Assembly (NCBI RefSeq): GCF_000003815.2
Contig: NC_049986.1
Coordinates: 12,139,330-12,203,329, forward strand
DNA length: 64,000 nt
From: Branchiostoma floridae
Lineage: Eukaryota; Chordata; Leptocardii; Amphioxiformes; Branchiostomatidae
Direction of reading: 5' to 3'
Positions 24,701 to 35,625 of this stretch are shown here, piece by piece. A program made the translations under genes and the position numbers. How positions within the stretch are numbered: position 1 is the stretch's first letter; the number at the start of each line of letters is the position of its first letter. The notes under the pieces were generated by a model. That model was not told the DNA's origin and made no database searches. It was given only the letters and a program-made list of their open reading frames with translations.

Positions 24701-26971
24701 CGTTTGCTGCCTCCCTCTCCTTGCGGCGCCTCTCACGGGCCAACCTGCGCTCCTCGTCAGGGTCTACGGTAGGAGCCGCGCTCGCCTCAGCTCTGACATG
24801 GCGGACACAACTTAGTAGTTAGAACATGTCAAGTACAAAGCACACTACAACATTATATCATTTAAGAAAAATGAAAAGTCCTCAACATACTGTCCAATGT
24901 GTCTGAATTACATTATCAGGAAAACCATAATGCAAAACGCATAATGTAAGCTTTTAACAAGTTTGTTGTATGTTCGAATAATACATATCTACCTAATGTA
25001 ATATCAACTGTACTGTCAGTTGGGACTATATCTTTAATGTCTTTTTACTAAGCAGGCAAGGTACACTTTCACTGATTAAGCTTAACTACATTTCAATCAA
25101 GTTTAGCCTGGACACCAGACCCCAGCCTGATCTCAAAAATAATTTTGAGATTGGCTGGGGTCCGGTATCCAGGCTACAATAACAATATGTATCGTTATGA
25201 AATTACAATGTCACAACAACAGCAATAATTCACAAGACAAACACAGCAGAACAAATGGATAACAAGTCATTAGTGATGACAATGAAGCTGTTGAAAATGT
25301 GTACTTTTATTGGTATTTTGTGTCCCCATTCATAATATCCTGTCACAAATACCTAAAAACATGCATTCAATATAGTAACAATCCTGCAAACGGACATATG
25401 TTGGTTGCATGAGTAGTTCAAACTCTTTCTAAACAGTGTTACTTGCTGCACAAGATGAAGCAGCTGAGCCTTAGGCCAAAGTAGATCAACCGGTAGATCA
25501 AACACTTAGTCTAGTACTTGAACAGACTGAATCACTGATGTAATTAATTGCCAATAGGTTTTCAAATGAGAGTCACCTCAAAATGGCACTGAATCTTTTG
25601 ATATTTTTTTTTACTTAATGGTCACCACGTAACAAGACCTGAAGGCCACTCAAGGTTATGGGTTACATTGTAACTGTAACAGCATCTCTTCTCCCTAGGT
25701 CAGAAACATCATGATTGAGACCAGCCCAATTGCTCACTATGAGTGAGGACTAACTGACCCCATAGGCAAAGCAGGGGTTACGAAGGCTGCTCTGGAGATT
25801 CCCTACCCCAAAATATCTGACTAGAGTAACAGATCTGCTTTACCTTTAAATCTCACCTGGTCATATACAGGCCAATATTTGTACATGTATTGTGCAAATG
25901 TTGGACAAACTTGGAGTACATGTACTAGTAATGGTATCAATGACATGTATATGGATGAAGCAAGCTGGACCAGCAAAGACGTTGTATATGGAGGCTTAAA
26001 CTTAAAGGTTAGGAACTAAGGTAAAAGTGCATACATACAAATAAATATACTTGTATGACATACTACACAGCTGCAGTATGGACTGCAGTAGTTTGCAAAT
26101 ATTGTGTATTAGTTACTAAGCTATTGCACGGCACACAAAGAATACCTACACTGGTTGCAGTTCATTGGAAATTTGTTGTGAAGAGACTACCTTAAGCTTG
26201 CAACTACATGGCAGCGTGAGTGATTGGCTTTTTTTGTGCAAAATCAGAATATGCTAAAAGCTCTAGTCACAGCAAACACTCAGGTACAGTGTATGATTAC
26301 ACTCACTGTGTGGATGACTCTTCTGCCTCACTGTGTGTTAGATACAGAAAAAATACATGTATCTTTAGAGGGTGAACATTACATCAAAACTGAACTTGAT
26401 GTATAGTCTGGTAATCCAATCAATCAATCAATCAGTCAATAAGTCAATCATTGGATCAATCAATCATCTTTCTATTGGCTAGTTGTGTGTACACCACATA
26501 CAAGGCTGAAAGAAGAAAAAATTGAATCCTAGGAAGATTGAAATAATTGCCATGATGGAGTAAGTGTTATAGGTGAGCAGGATTATGGAAGGATTTCCTC
26601 AATCAATTCGTCATAAGTCAGTCGTACATATACAATATGTATAAAATCATCTGAGTCATTCTGGAACCATAGGTCATGATGGATATGCAGTAAAATCAGA
26701 ATCAAATTCTTCTACTTGTACATTATCATTTCTGAATGGGTGTTTTGACTCAACAGCTAAGGGTGACACAACTGTTAGGCATAAACCGTCCTGTACGTAC
26801 ATATCAAGTATTTACTAGTATGAGGGGACTACAATACTAACTAGAATTTATAGTTAAAGAAATGTTATAAATTGTGCCCTTTCAAGCCTCTGAGTTCTAG
26901 ACTTATACTTACTCCATCTGTCTTCTCCTACGGCGCTCCTCCCGGCGACGTTCTCGGTCATCAGCGTTCAT
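15740..26971 (-). CDS. TNNI: Troponin I with long caldesmon/TnT-like N-terminal extension
   Basis: Thirteen exons join in frame: 26913-26971, 24669-24792, 23743-23774, 23548-23605, 21513-21599, 20517-20632, 19999-20134, 19496-19555, 18350-18442, 17312-17392, 16750-16890, 16442-16485, 15740-15947. The sum is 1239 bases, or 412 residues plus TAG. The last five exons give a clear troponin I: SAGRKLNIKTLMLKKAKEDL (TnC-binding helix), LPPLKLGGLSKDALESLC and QIEQAEEERFEAEYKVKKND (TnT-binding coiled coil), IEDLN, GRFKKPELKKVKVT (inhibitory region), ENMLNSL (switch) and FRANLKHV. Vertebrate troponin I is about 180-210 residues. Here residues 1-224 are highly charged, starting MNADDRERRREERRRRQME, with blocks of E and R as in caldesmon, LSP1 or troponin T. 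The C-terminus is also divergent, lacking the usual WRKNIE-type end. Possible 5' non-coding exons were not found. A shorter isoform from an internal promoter is possible. Confidence 0.85.
15978..16315. mobile_element. Fold-back element with inverted repeats of about 95 bp
   Basis: The left arm (15978-16080) starts CAGTTAATAGAATTTTCT and includes TCCATCTTGTTCAC. The right arm (about 16222-16315) is its imperfect reverse complement, ending CTATTAACTG. The middle is rich in GAGACTAGGT motifs. No clear target duplication was found. It fills most of the last intron of the troponin I gene and starts about 30 bp from the acceptor of the final exon. Confidence 0.7.
20205..20410. repeat. Inverted pair of a dispersed repeat with a hammerhead-like core
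   Basis: The right half contains CTGAAGA, then GAGTGA-loop-(C/T)CACTC, then GAAAC. The left half is a partly deleted inverse copy (GGATAAAAA, CATCCATCAC, CTTCTTCAG). The same sequence occurs at 49918-49998 in reverse orientation, so it is a dispersed family. It lies in a troponin I intron between the exons at 19999-20134 and 20517-20632. Confidence 0.55.
20824..21271. mobile_element. Mutator-like MITE with 9-bp target duplication
   Basis: The element is 448 bp long and bounded by the direct repeat CTATGTAAG at 20815-20823 and 21272-21280. The ends are GGTAACAGG and its near complement CCTGTAACC. Inverted repeats extend about 145 bp each and contain iterated TTGCGAA/TTCGCAA sub-motifs. There is no transposase. 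A 9-bp duplication with long inverted repeats is typical of Mutator/MuDR-type elements. It sits in a troponin I intron. Confidence 0.85.
24278..24623. mobile_element. hAT-like MITE with 8-bp target duplication
   Basis: The direct repeat ATGAAGTA lies at 24270-24277 and 24624-24631. The element starts CAGGGCTCTAGCCAG and ends CTGGCTAGAGCCCTA, so the inverted repeats match with one end base changed. A CAGGG-type terminus and an 8-bp duplication are hallmarks of hAT transposons. At 346 bp it is non-autonomous. It lies 45 bp from the donor of the second troponin I coding exon. Confidence 0.85.
25104..25176. repeat. Short palindromic fold-back element
   Basis: This 73-bp near-perfect palindrome runs from TAGCCTGGA to TCCAGGCTA with the centre at AAATAATTTT. 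The arms include CCCAGCC and GAGAT and their complements. The TAGCCTGGATGCTAGACC motif near 36650 and 36845 may be related. Confidence 0.7.
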
Positions 26972-29900
26972 CTTGTCACTGGAAGCGAAATGGAACAACA
27001 CAACTCAGACTGGGGGTATTACCAGTATGTAAAGATTTTAACTAAAATCAAATAGGATGTTTTGTTGCTTTCTATAGCTTAGGAGTAACAGTGTATGTAT
27101 GATTGTACCACAAGTGTCTGTTTGGACCAAGCAGCGGAACAGGGCTGAGTACAATGTAGGTGAAACTATCTGCCCACCAGCTGGAGAATGTAAGATATTT
27201 CCTGACTCTGTCTGGCAAGAAGCCGACACATGACCTTTCTTCAAGCCTTCTTGTCAGTCTGTCTGCCACTTTTGTTTTGCATGTTTGCTAGCTGCTGATA
27301 GTGTTACAGTTAAATATGCCAAAAAAGCCAGTGTACATATGACTTTCTGATACATAAAAATAGGTATGAAAATATCACTGATGGTCAGGCTTTACAGTTA
27401 TCCTGAAGCCATACATTTGTACATACTAGCAACAATATATATACAACTTAACTATATTAAAAATATTGGATTTTTGGAGGTGTACTTTTTATTCAATTGA
27501 GACCTTTGAAAATTTGCAAGAAAGACCTCAGTTTCTTACAGTTTCTCAAAGTTCGTTTTTTCACAATGTTAGCTAAATCTTTACTAGTAAGCCATATTTG
27601 CAGCACTCACTGAGCTGCTATCTGTAATGTTTGTATATTGAGATAACTTTGTTTACTCAACCATTAACAAGGGATTTGGGGTTCGTCCATGATGACTGTC
27701 CACCATCACTTCCCACATCACAGGACTTTGCATAAGATTGAGAAGGCTCACCAACATGTGGGAACATTCTAATTCTACAATACAATATTACTACAGACTA
27801 TGTGTGCATATTAAGTGATGATAGCTACAAGATCTCCCCTCCACCCAGTGTATGTGAAACAATAGTCACATACCTCAAATGCATAATGCATATAATGATT
27901 TTAAAAACATTGACAAGGCAGGTGATTAAGATCTAGAAATACCATATATTTTTTCTAAATGAGAAATTTTGACTCAGATTACTGAATGTAAGACCCAGCC
28001 AATACCATACACCCTTCAAACAATCTTCAACCCTTGATCTATCAAGTTGATGTGTACAGGTATAAGTTGCTAGTGCACAGTTGACCAAACTGGTTTGATG
28101 ATACTGTATCTTAAAGTTTTCAACTTAATATTTTAAGGGCAACTTTCAATCTGCACATTTCACTTTTTCCTCCTGCAATCAGCTTTTCTCTTTATCATGA
28201 GCTGCTGTTTGAGCAGTTGCTGGCATGTGGTAGCTTTCATTGCCACATTCCTGAGGCATGCCAGATCCACATTCCAAAGGACAAACATCCAAGGAGGGAT
28301 GTACCAGTTATTATGGAGGGGGAGGGGGCAGATGACACCTGAACCCTCTCCTGTTAGTTACTGCAAGCTGTCCTCCATTCTATCTTGTTACTTATAAGCT
28401 TACCTGTCAGTAGCTCATTTTTGCAGAGGTAATTTGATTATATGTGCATTTGATTTTTTTCTAACATATAAAATTCTAGGATTCAAATCTACATATAGTT
28501 CTTTGTTCCTTAACTGTTACACTATATACATTTACATATTTTTGATATTGCATTAGACAGAGAGCACCTAAAATGGTTGTAAATGTGCTTCAAGAGTTTT
28601 GAAATGTTCCCTGACCTAAACAAAAGCAAAGTTGACAGGGTCAACAATCAATTGGTACCAGCAGGTTTACAAAACTTATCTTGGCTCAAATTTCAGAGGG
28701 ACATTGTACACACTTGCTAACTGTCAAACATAGGTTATTCAATTAAGTATACAAAACAAAATGATATTTATTTTGACCTTAAGTCATATGACCAATATAT
28801 GTAACGTTACATTCACTTTGTTTGGATGCTAACTGTTACCAGTAATTGTAACGTATGATTGAACCTTTATTCTTTTTTTATTGGTACAAAACCTATAAAA
28901 CTTGAGGACGCCACTTGTTTTTACAAATGTCACAAGACATGCACTGGCCAGATGTGGGTCTTCAGCAAGACATGTGGGCAGGACTAGGTTTTCCTGAGTT
29001 ATTTTCTTCCAGGCAATGTCGCCTACGACAATTCCAAACATGGTCAAAGGGCGAAGTCTTAGATAGTTTGACATATGTGCTTAACCTTCCCGAGTGTCGG
29101 GTGCCTTTGTCAAAGACTTGCAGCAGACCTACTGTTACCTAGATAGTTGACTCAAAGATATTTTCATATAAAAAACAGGGATGAGCAAAACAAGATTCCT
29201 CAAGTTGCCAAAACATATTTATCGTTTATAGAGATTCTGGTCTTGGTTACAAGTCCCCAAAAGAAAGGAAACCTACCAAGCAAATTAGGGAGAATAAATT
29301 TCTGTGACACCATGTGAACTTTTAAGACATTTGACTACTCTAAATTAATAGGCCTTATTTGGTTTCAATGTTTGCATTCTTCACCCCACTACACCTTGGG
29401 GGATTAATGGCTTATGCCATTCTATGAACAGGGTACAAACACAAAAACAATTTTTTTTTTCAATTCAGTAATTGAAAAGAAAACCTATTCCAAAATAAAA
29501 TACACTGGGGTATCTTATTAATGTATGTAAATGAACTATTTCAATCTATTGTAAACTCATACTTCCTCTAAATTCCCGTACCATATCAGTGTTCCTTTTT
29601 GTGAGTTAGGGGGCCTTGAAAATATCAAAGAAAAGAGTTCCTCGCTTGTCCACAAGAAGTTGTCAAAGTCGACTAACTGGTTGGGTTGAGAAATATTCCT
29701 CTAGGCATAATGCATATCTAAACAGATCTATGTTAGCATCTGACTGGTTTCACCATTCAGGATTTGAAGTTTTCTTTATGCCTTTTATGGTTGGTTCAGA
29801 CACACGGCGTCTTGTAGAATCCGTGCGTCGTGTAGAATGACGTGCCCCACCCTCCCCGTCTCCACACACATAACGGACCATGTCTGACCAAATCAGGGGC

Positions 29901-31053
29901 CATATTTGCTCAAAACCTACCTGTAAAACGCCCTCTTCTTGTGGGAGAACGTCAGGAATAGTGCTGGATGTTTACTGACCCTGTGGTCTCCTCAGATACG
30001 CCGAATTTATCAACTTTTTCGTCCTCCTCCCTCCTCTGAGACGTATCGTGCAGTGCCCTTATTTGTCAATTGGCGCAAGACCCCATACGTCACCAAAACT
30101 TTGTTTACCTTGCCATTCAGGATATTCCAAACTCTAGTGGCATGGCGCGAAGTGAGCGTTCAATTTGAAATAGAAAAATAATACAGAGAACATAAATAGT
30201 AAAGTATCCTAACTTGACGTTATGAACAACTATTCGTCTGGTAGACATGTGGAGACACTGGTGTCACCTCTCCGAGGATTGAACTGAACTGATTCGCCTG
30301 GTACACTGGTAATCAACCATCATCATCATCTTGATCATGCCCATCGAGCTGTGTAAGAACAGGTCAACTTTCCCACACGTTCCCACGATATTCTAATGGG
30401 GTAGAATTTCTGGCCATGGCCAGGAAAACATTGTTGATTTCTAATCTTTGATTGTCCATTCAGAAAGGCATGACACTCAAAAGAATATTTTGCTGATATT
30501 GATTTATTAACGGAGATCATGAAACGTAACGTCGACGTTAATTTAACTTCACAGTATAACGTGAGTTACAAGTATAGTCCAAGTGAAGAGGGCAATTATA
30601 TTAGACTCATTAGGACATGATGTTACACTGATAGATATTGACATTGTTCAAAATTGTATGAAAAATTCAAGTTTCTCCACCGTAAGCAATAAAGTTTAAG
30701 CATCCACATGTACACACCACCATAATTTATAACTTGAAGCCGCCAATATTTTATCTCCAAGCAGCGGTAAGCCGGGTTCACTCCTTTGATACTGTCTTAT
30801 GTTACCGTAGGAAGGATACGGTGTCAATATATATACAGTATATGTACTTCAAATATCACAGATACCGCTTTGCTAAAAATTAGCGAATATTGTCGTATGA
30901 AGAACAATCAGCAGGCGTCGCTGTTGCTTTTATCTGGCTCCAAGTCTACCAAAATAATGCACATTAACGTTAGTGTTGTTCGATTATTACTTAAAGACAT
31001 TCAACACCGGCCCAGGTAGCTTGAGCCAGATCTGGCTTGAGCCTTAAAACTAC
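26972..31053. other. Intergenic, 5' of troponin I and 3' of calcium-sensor gene
   Basis: This AT-rich 4-kb stretch should contain the troponin I promoter and any 5' non-coding exon, plus the 3' UTR of the calcium-sensor gene. A splice acceptor-like CTTCCAG a few bases 5' of the ATG suggests that at least one upstream non-coding exon exists. I see no coding exon that I can support. Confidence 0.4.
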
Positions 31054-34000
31054 CTAGTTCCTCGTCGGACGTAACAGGCCAGGATTCCTCCGCACACCTT
31101 CAACAAACTCCTTCAACTTCAGCGTACCGTCTCCGTCAACATCCACCTCCTGTATGGAAGGGCAAAGAAGTTCAATACAAATGTATATCAGTAAATCTCT
31201 TTGTCAAACAAGCAAACGTCCGTGCGTGACCTACGGCCCTGTGCAGTATGTAAAATACTGAAAGGAGTGAAAGAAAGATAATGAATATTGGGAGCTCCTC
31301 TGTTTTTCAACAAGCTGTGAGTATCATATATGAAGTTCAACACATGATATCATTTTCAGAAGGAAATAAAAGCCGCTAGCTGTATGCTCTCTTTATATAT
31401 ATATTTATGTTGTTATATGGCTACGACGGACAAAAAATATAGATAAAGGTACTGTGCAGTGACCCGACATACTTGACATCTCTCTAAAGCCTCCTATTCC
31501 TGATTTAACGCTGTCAGACGATAAGACATTTTCCATAGATCCATGACATTGCTGACAGATGCGCCTTTTTGTGTGCACTTTGAGGCAGAGACTTGACGAT
31601 CATATCTGGTTTGTGGCGTTCCGTTCCACTCATCAGTGACGGTAAAGTTTGACCTCTGAAATGTTTTCTAAAGCAAACTGTGTGCACTCCGACATTGATA
31701 AAGATTCACATAAAAAAAGCTATTTATACAATACGTTTGTTCTGGTAAGTTGAGATCTATAGACTATCCCTGTGCTATTCAGCCGTGTGTGTACAGTATT
31801 GGCATATCTTGGTCATAAAAAAAGCTGAAAGTAACTTCCCGTGAATATCTTATCTGCAACACTCTGTAGATGTTCGTCTAATGCATCCACGTTCTCCACA
31901 GCCATCTCAGGGTATCGCAACTTGTGCATCATCTGGAGCGGATAAATCAGATATTTGCTATGCGCTCACTGATATACATGTAGGGCGCAGTTAAATTATT
32001 CGGAACAATCTCTACATGTAACATAAGCTTTCTATTTCGTTAGGTTTTGTTTCTAGACCTGTCGTGTTGGTGCTTCCAATGAAAGCTTTCCCGCCGTGGG
32101 GTATGGTTGCATTTCAATAAAGACATCTATATGCGTAAATAGTACAATTAAAGACTGAAACTCCCCAATATTCTACGTAACGTTATCACCCAAGCAATAA
32201 CATGACTTTTTTTGGATGACATCCGCGCGCGCATCAATTTTCGGCCGTTTCCAAGATTAGATAAAATAAAATAAAATGGCGTTTATAGTGTAAACCGTAC
32301 AAAGCAGCTGGCAAATTGAACAAATATATGCCGTAGATTGCAACCAAACATGGGGAAAACGTATCCAATGACCCAAAATGCNNNNNNNNNNNNNNNNNNN
32401 NNNNNNNNNNNNNNNNNNNNNNNNNNNNNNNNNNNNNNNNNNNNNNNNNNNNNNNNNNNNNNNNNNNNNNNNNNNNNNNNNACACACAAAGATTTCATGC
32501 CAGAGGATGTCATTCATAGAATCAATTTAACGCAGACTGATGTGAAAATAAAGTTCACCTTTAAGACATGGATGAGCTCGTCCTTGGTTACTGAGCCGTT
32601 ACTGTCCAGGTCGTACATGTTAAAGACCCACTTCAGTCTCTCCACTGTGGTTCCCCGCAGGAGTGTACTCAGTCCAATGATAAACTCACGAAAATCAACC
32701 TGTGTAAAATAGCAAATTATCATTGAAGATCACCTTTGTCATCATAGTATGTAATGCTAAAAATACACGGATCAAAATTCCAACGACCACTGTCGCCTTC
32801 TTCAAGATCAATACTGAGAGTTTGGCATTGTACTAGGGTAACAACGCAACCATTTTAGACAACGTTGCAAGAAACGCTTTACGCCGCCCGGGCTTATAGA
32901 ATGGTTATGTTATCTATGGTAAGATAATTAGAGCGCACATATGTTCTGATCTAGGGCTCGTTCTCACTGAAATGTGGTCGACAGCACTGATACTAGCCAA
33001 ATTTCAGACAACATCACTGTTCACTGTTTCTTAATTTTTCTGAAAAAAAAATGCATAGCAACGTTACTATTGGTTGAAGGCTTTGAAGAAATTATAGCCG
33101 ACGGGTGGGATTTCACCCCCTGAAGAAAGCGGTGAGGACATGAAAATTAAAAAAAAAGCAGCCTAAAACGTAACAATTGAGTTCTGAGGATGGTTAGTTG
33201 GCTGATGAAGCCAGCTAGCCAGGCCCAAAATTTGAAAGATTAGACGACTTACAATGCACCCCTGCTGATTTAAAGTTATCTTTTAGACTGGAGTAGACAC
33301 ATACAGCAGAAGCCAGTTAATTACACGACGGATAACCGCACATACACTTCTGTTCATTGCACGGAACCGCAAAGTCCAGCCAGTGGTGATGCGGTCCAGC
33401 TGGATGACTTCGCTTTGTTGCACGATCCGGCTAATTGCACAAAATGTGCTGGCAAATGAGGAGTGTAATCAAACGTCTTCTACTTTAGTTTATTACTCTA
33501 CACTTTGTCCCCTCCCATGTTACATGCGATTAGACTCGGGCAAGAATTTGCAATAGACTATCGATGTTTAACTGATTATAAAACACCCGCAATATTTCTA
33601 CTATCAGCATGGATTCTCTCTGAGATATAACGTTAACATACAATGACATCTTACCGAGCCGCTGCCATCTTTATCGAATGTGCGGAAGATCTGCCGAGCG
33701 AGGGTGTTTTTGTCCTCCTGCTCACTCATTTTGAAAGTATCCGTAAAAAAGTGCAAGAAGTGATGTTCGCTATGAAAAAAAGACATACAAGAGGATAACA
33801 AGATGCTTGTTACTGATAACACACTATTTTTTGACATACGTTTTGAAATAACACGATGAAAATATCTACTACAAATAGATCTCTACATAAATATCCTTGT
33901 AAAGCTTCTGTTCTTTGAACAAACCATTCAAATACGTACATGAACGACCGACGAAATATCGTGTATTTCTGTACGCTATAACGATGTACTAGTTCCCCAC

Positions 34001-34182
34001 CTCAGTAGTCCATCGGGACAGTCCTTCATGAAGCGTTTGTACCACTCCCTCACCTCATTTTCGTTGAAGTACGTGATTCTGGTCAACTGAAGTACCAGAC
34101 GGCGCAGCTCGAAGGTACCGAGCTTTTTTCTTCTCCCTGCCGCTTGCTGGGATGAGCAGGCCCTGCCGAAGCCGCTGCCCAT
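31054..34182 (-). CDS. EF-hand calcium sensor, NCS/KChIP family
   Basis: Exons: 34001-34182, 33655-33769, 32559-32699, about 31836-31932 and 31054-31149. The product starts [13 protein letters not shown], with Gly2 available for N-myristoylation. It then shows [19 protein letters not shown], which includes the CPxG-type degenerate first EF hand of neuronal calcium sensors. EF2 is [15 protein letters not shown]3 is [13 protein letters not shown], and EF4 is [13 protein letters not shown]. The segment [17 protein letters not shown] is closest to KChIP and recoverin-type proteins. The first three joins are in frame with GT-AG sites. The join between the exon ending in DKIF and the last exon (starting EVDVDG) is not resolved: the only nearby GT gives the wrong phase. 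The likely role is a calcium-dependent membrane switch; the partner (channel or cyclase) is unknown. Confidence 0.8.
32382..32481. other. Assembly gap of 100 N
   Basis: Exactly 100 unknown bases occur in an intron of the calcium-sensor gene. The round number suggests a scaffold gap of unspecified true length. Confidence 0.95.
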
Positions 34183-35625
34183 GGTAATACTATAACGTCG
34201 ATGGAACTTGTTGAGGAATCACATAGCCAACATGACGTCTCACCAAAGCAAGCTCATCATCCGGTTGTAGCTCATTGTTATCTGGTGATCTTATACAATC
34301 ATGCATTTCGATGCTTTTAGGCTGGCAATTCCCTTCCGGCAATACGTCTTCGACTTGCAAAGTGAACATACTACGGAATGGAGATGGATATTGTCGAGTT
34401 ATACTTACCCTGTATATTGTCCAGACGATAGTGGATTATATCAAACAGACCCGACTGGCAATGAAATATTTCATTTGGTTTGTTGACTTCATTACAAATG
34501 TCTTATACTTTTTCACACAGAGAACTAGCTCAATATCCATAATGATGACATTAATGTGATTGCAATAAAGGTTCAAACAAACACAATAAAAAAACGTGTA
34601 AGACATTATTATGATTTAAAAAATAAAGATATCAACGCGATATCATCATAGCGACTGATATCATATTTTCCAGTTCAATGGCTGTAAATTGTTACGAAAT
34701 GTAGCGTGGATTCCCATGCTGTAAAGATAAACATGATTTAGTGCAAAGATACGATCAATGTAGGTCGGGATAGTATGAAACTTATCATTAGATTAAACAA
34801 GCATCGAGTGGGTCTTAATACCCATGTATACTCAACCGGCGCTATCTACAGCCGTACGGCAGCTTTGGTCACTGGTCATTAGTCGTCGGCGTCACTGTGA
34901 AGCTTCTGTCTGTACTCGAGCTCTGTAGCGAACTATACATTATCTCTTGTTAAGGCTCACTTGTTATCATTAAAAATGAATTAGGCATACGTCACATTTC
35001 CAAGCCGGGCCCTGCCGGGCAGCTTTCGACAACAAAAAGTATGATATAAAAGACACCAAACTACACAAGACGTAAAGAGGATAGTCGTGGGTATTATTTG
35101 TGTAATCTTACGTATAACGTTACATGTCTATTTTTACGTATACATGTCTATTTTTCGTTTCTACAAAACTGGTTTGGAAATGCGACGTTGGCTTAAGTGA
35201 ACCGCAACCTCATTCAAATTCCCAGGCACAGTCTCTCGTGATTCAAGTCGTAGGGAGGTACCTGAAATGCAAATAAAGTACTCCCCAAGCAGAGGTTAGA
35301 CTCCGGCTGTTTTTTTTTTTTTGTCGTTTTTATCGGGCTTTCTATTTTGTTTTGTATCTTGTATTGCCAAAACCTTGGCGGACTTCAAGAAACAATAGAA
35401 AATAGAAAGCCCGATAAAAACGACTAAAATAAGTAAAAAAAAACAGCCGGAGCCTAACACCTGCTTGGAGGGTACACATAAAGGCGTGTCTGATATCTGA
35501 TCAGAAATGATTGACACGTGGCAAAGATCAGGTCGTGTTTCCGCGGCTCAGGTTGCGTAAGTTGCCGGAGTCATGGGGTTGTCGGGATAATAATTTAGTC
35601 TTCCGCTTGGCGCCGAACGAGTTAG
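34183..35625. promoter_or_regulatory. Divergent intergenic region between calcium-sensor and SOUL genes
   Basis: The calcium-sensor gene starts leftward at 34182 and the SOUL gene starts rightward at 35626, so both promoters should lie here. I cannot name a core promoter element. The region includes the fold-back element at 35281-35470. Confidence 0.45.
35281..35470. mobile_element. Fold-back MITE, CCAAGCAG ends
   Basis: Two arms of about 65 bp are inverse copies: AGACTCCGGCTG, a T-run, then TCGTTTTTATCGGGC on the left, and GCCCGATAAAAACGA, an A-run, then CAGCCGGAGCC on the right. The ends read CCAAGCAG and CTGCTTGG. It lies about 155 bp upstream of the SOUL start codon. Confidence 0.75.

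Noticed and set aside
32234-32712. Open frames with long X stretches
   Set aside because: They run through the 100-N gap and have no meaning.
33300-33470. Possible pogo/Tigger-like end (ATTGCAC motifs)
   Set aside because: Motifs repeat in the same orientation and no terminal inverted repeat or target duplication could be found.
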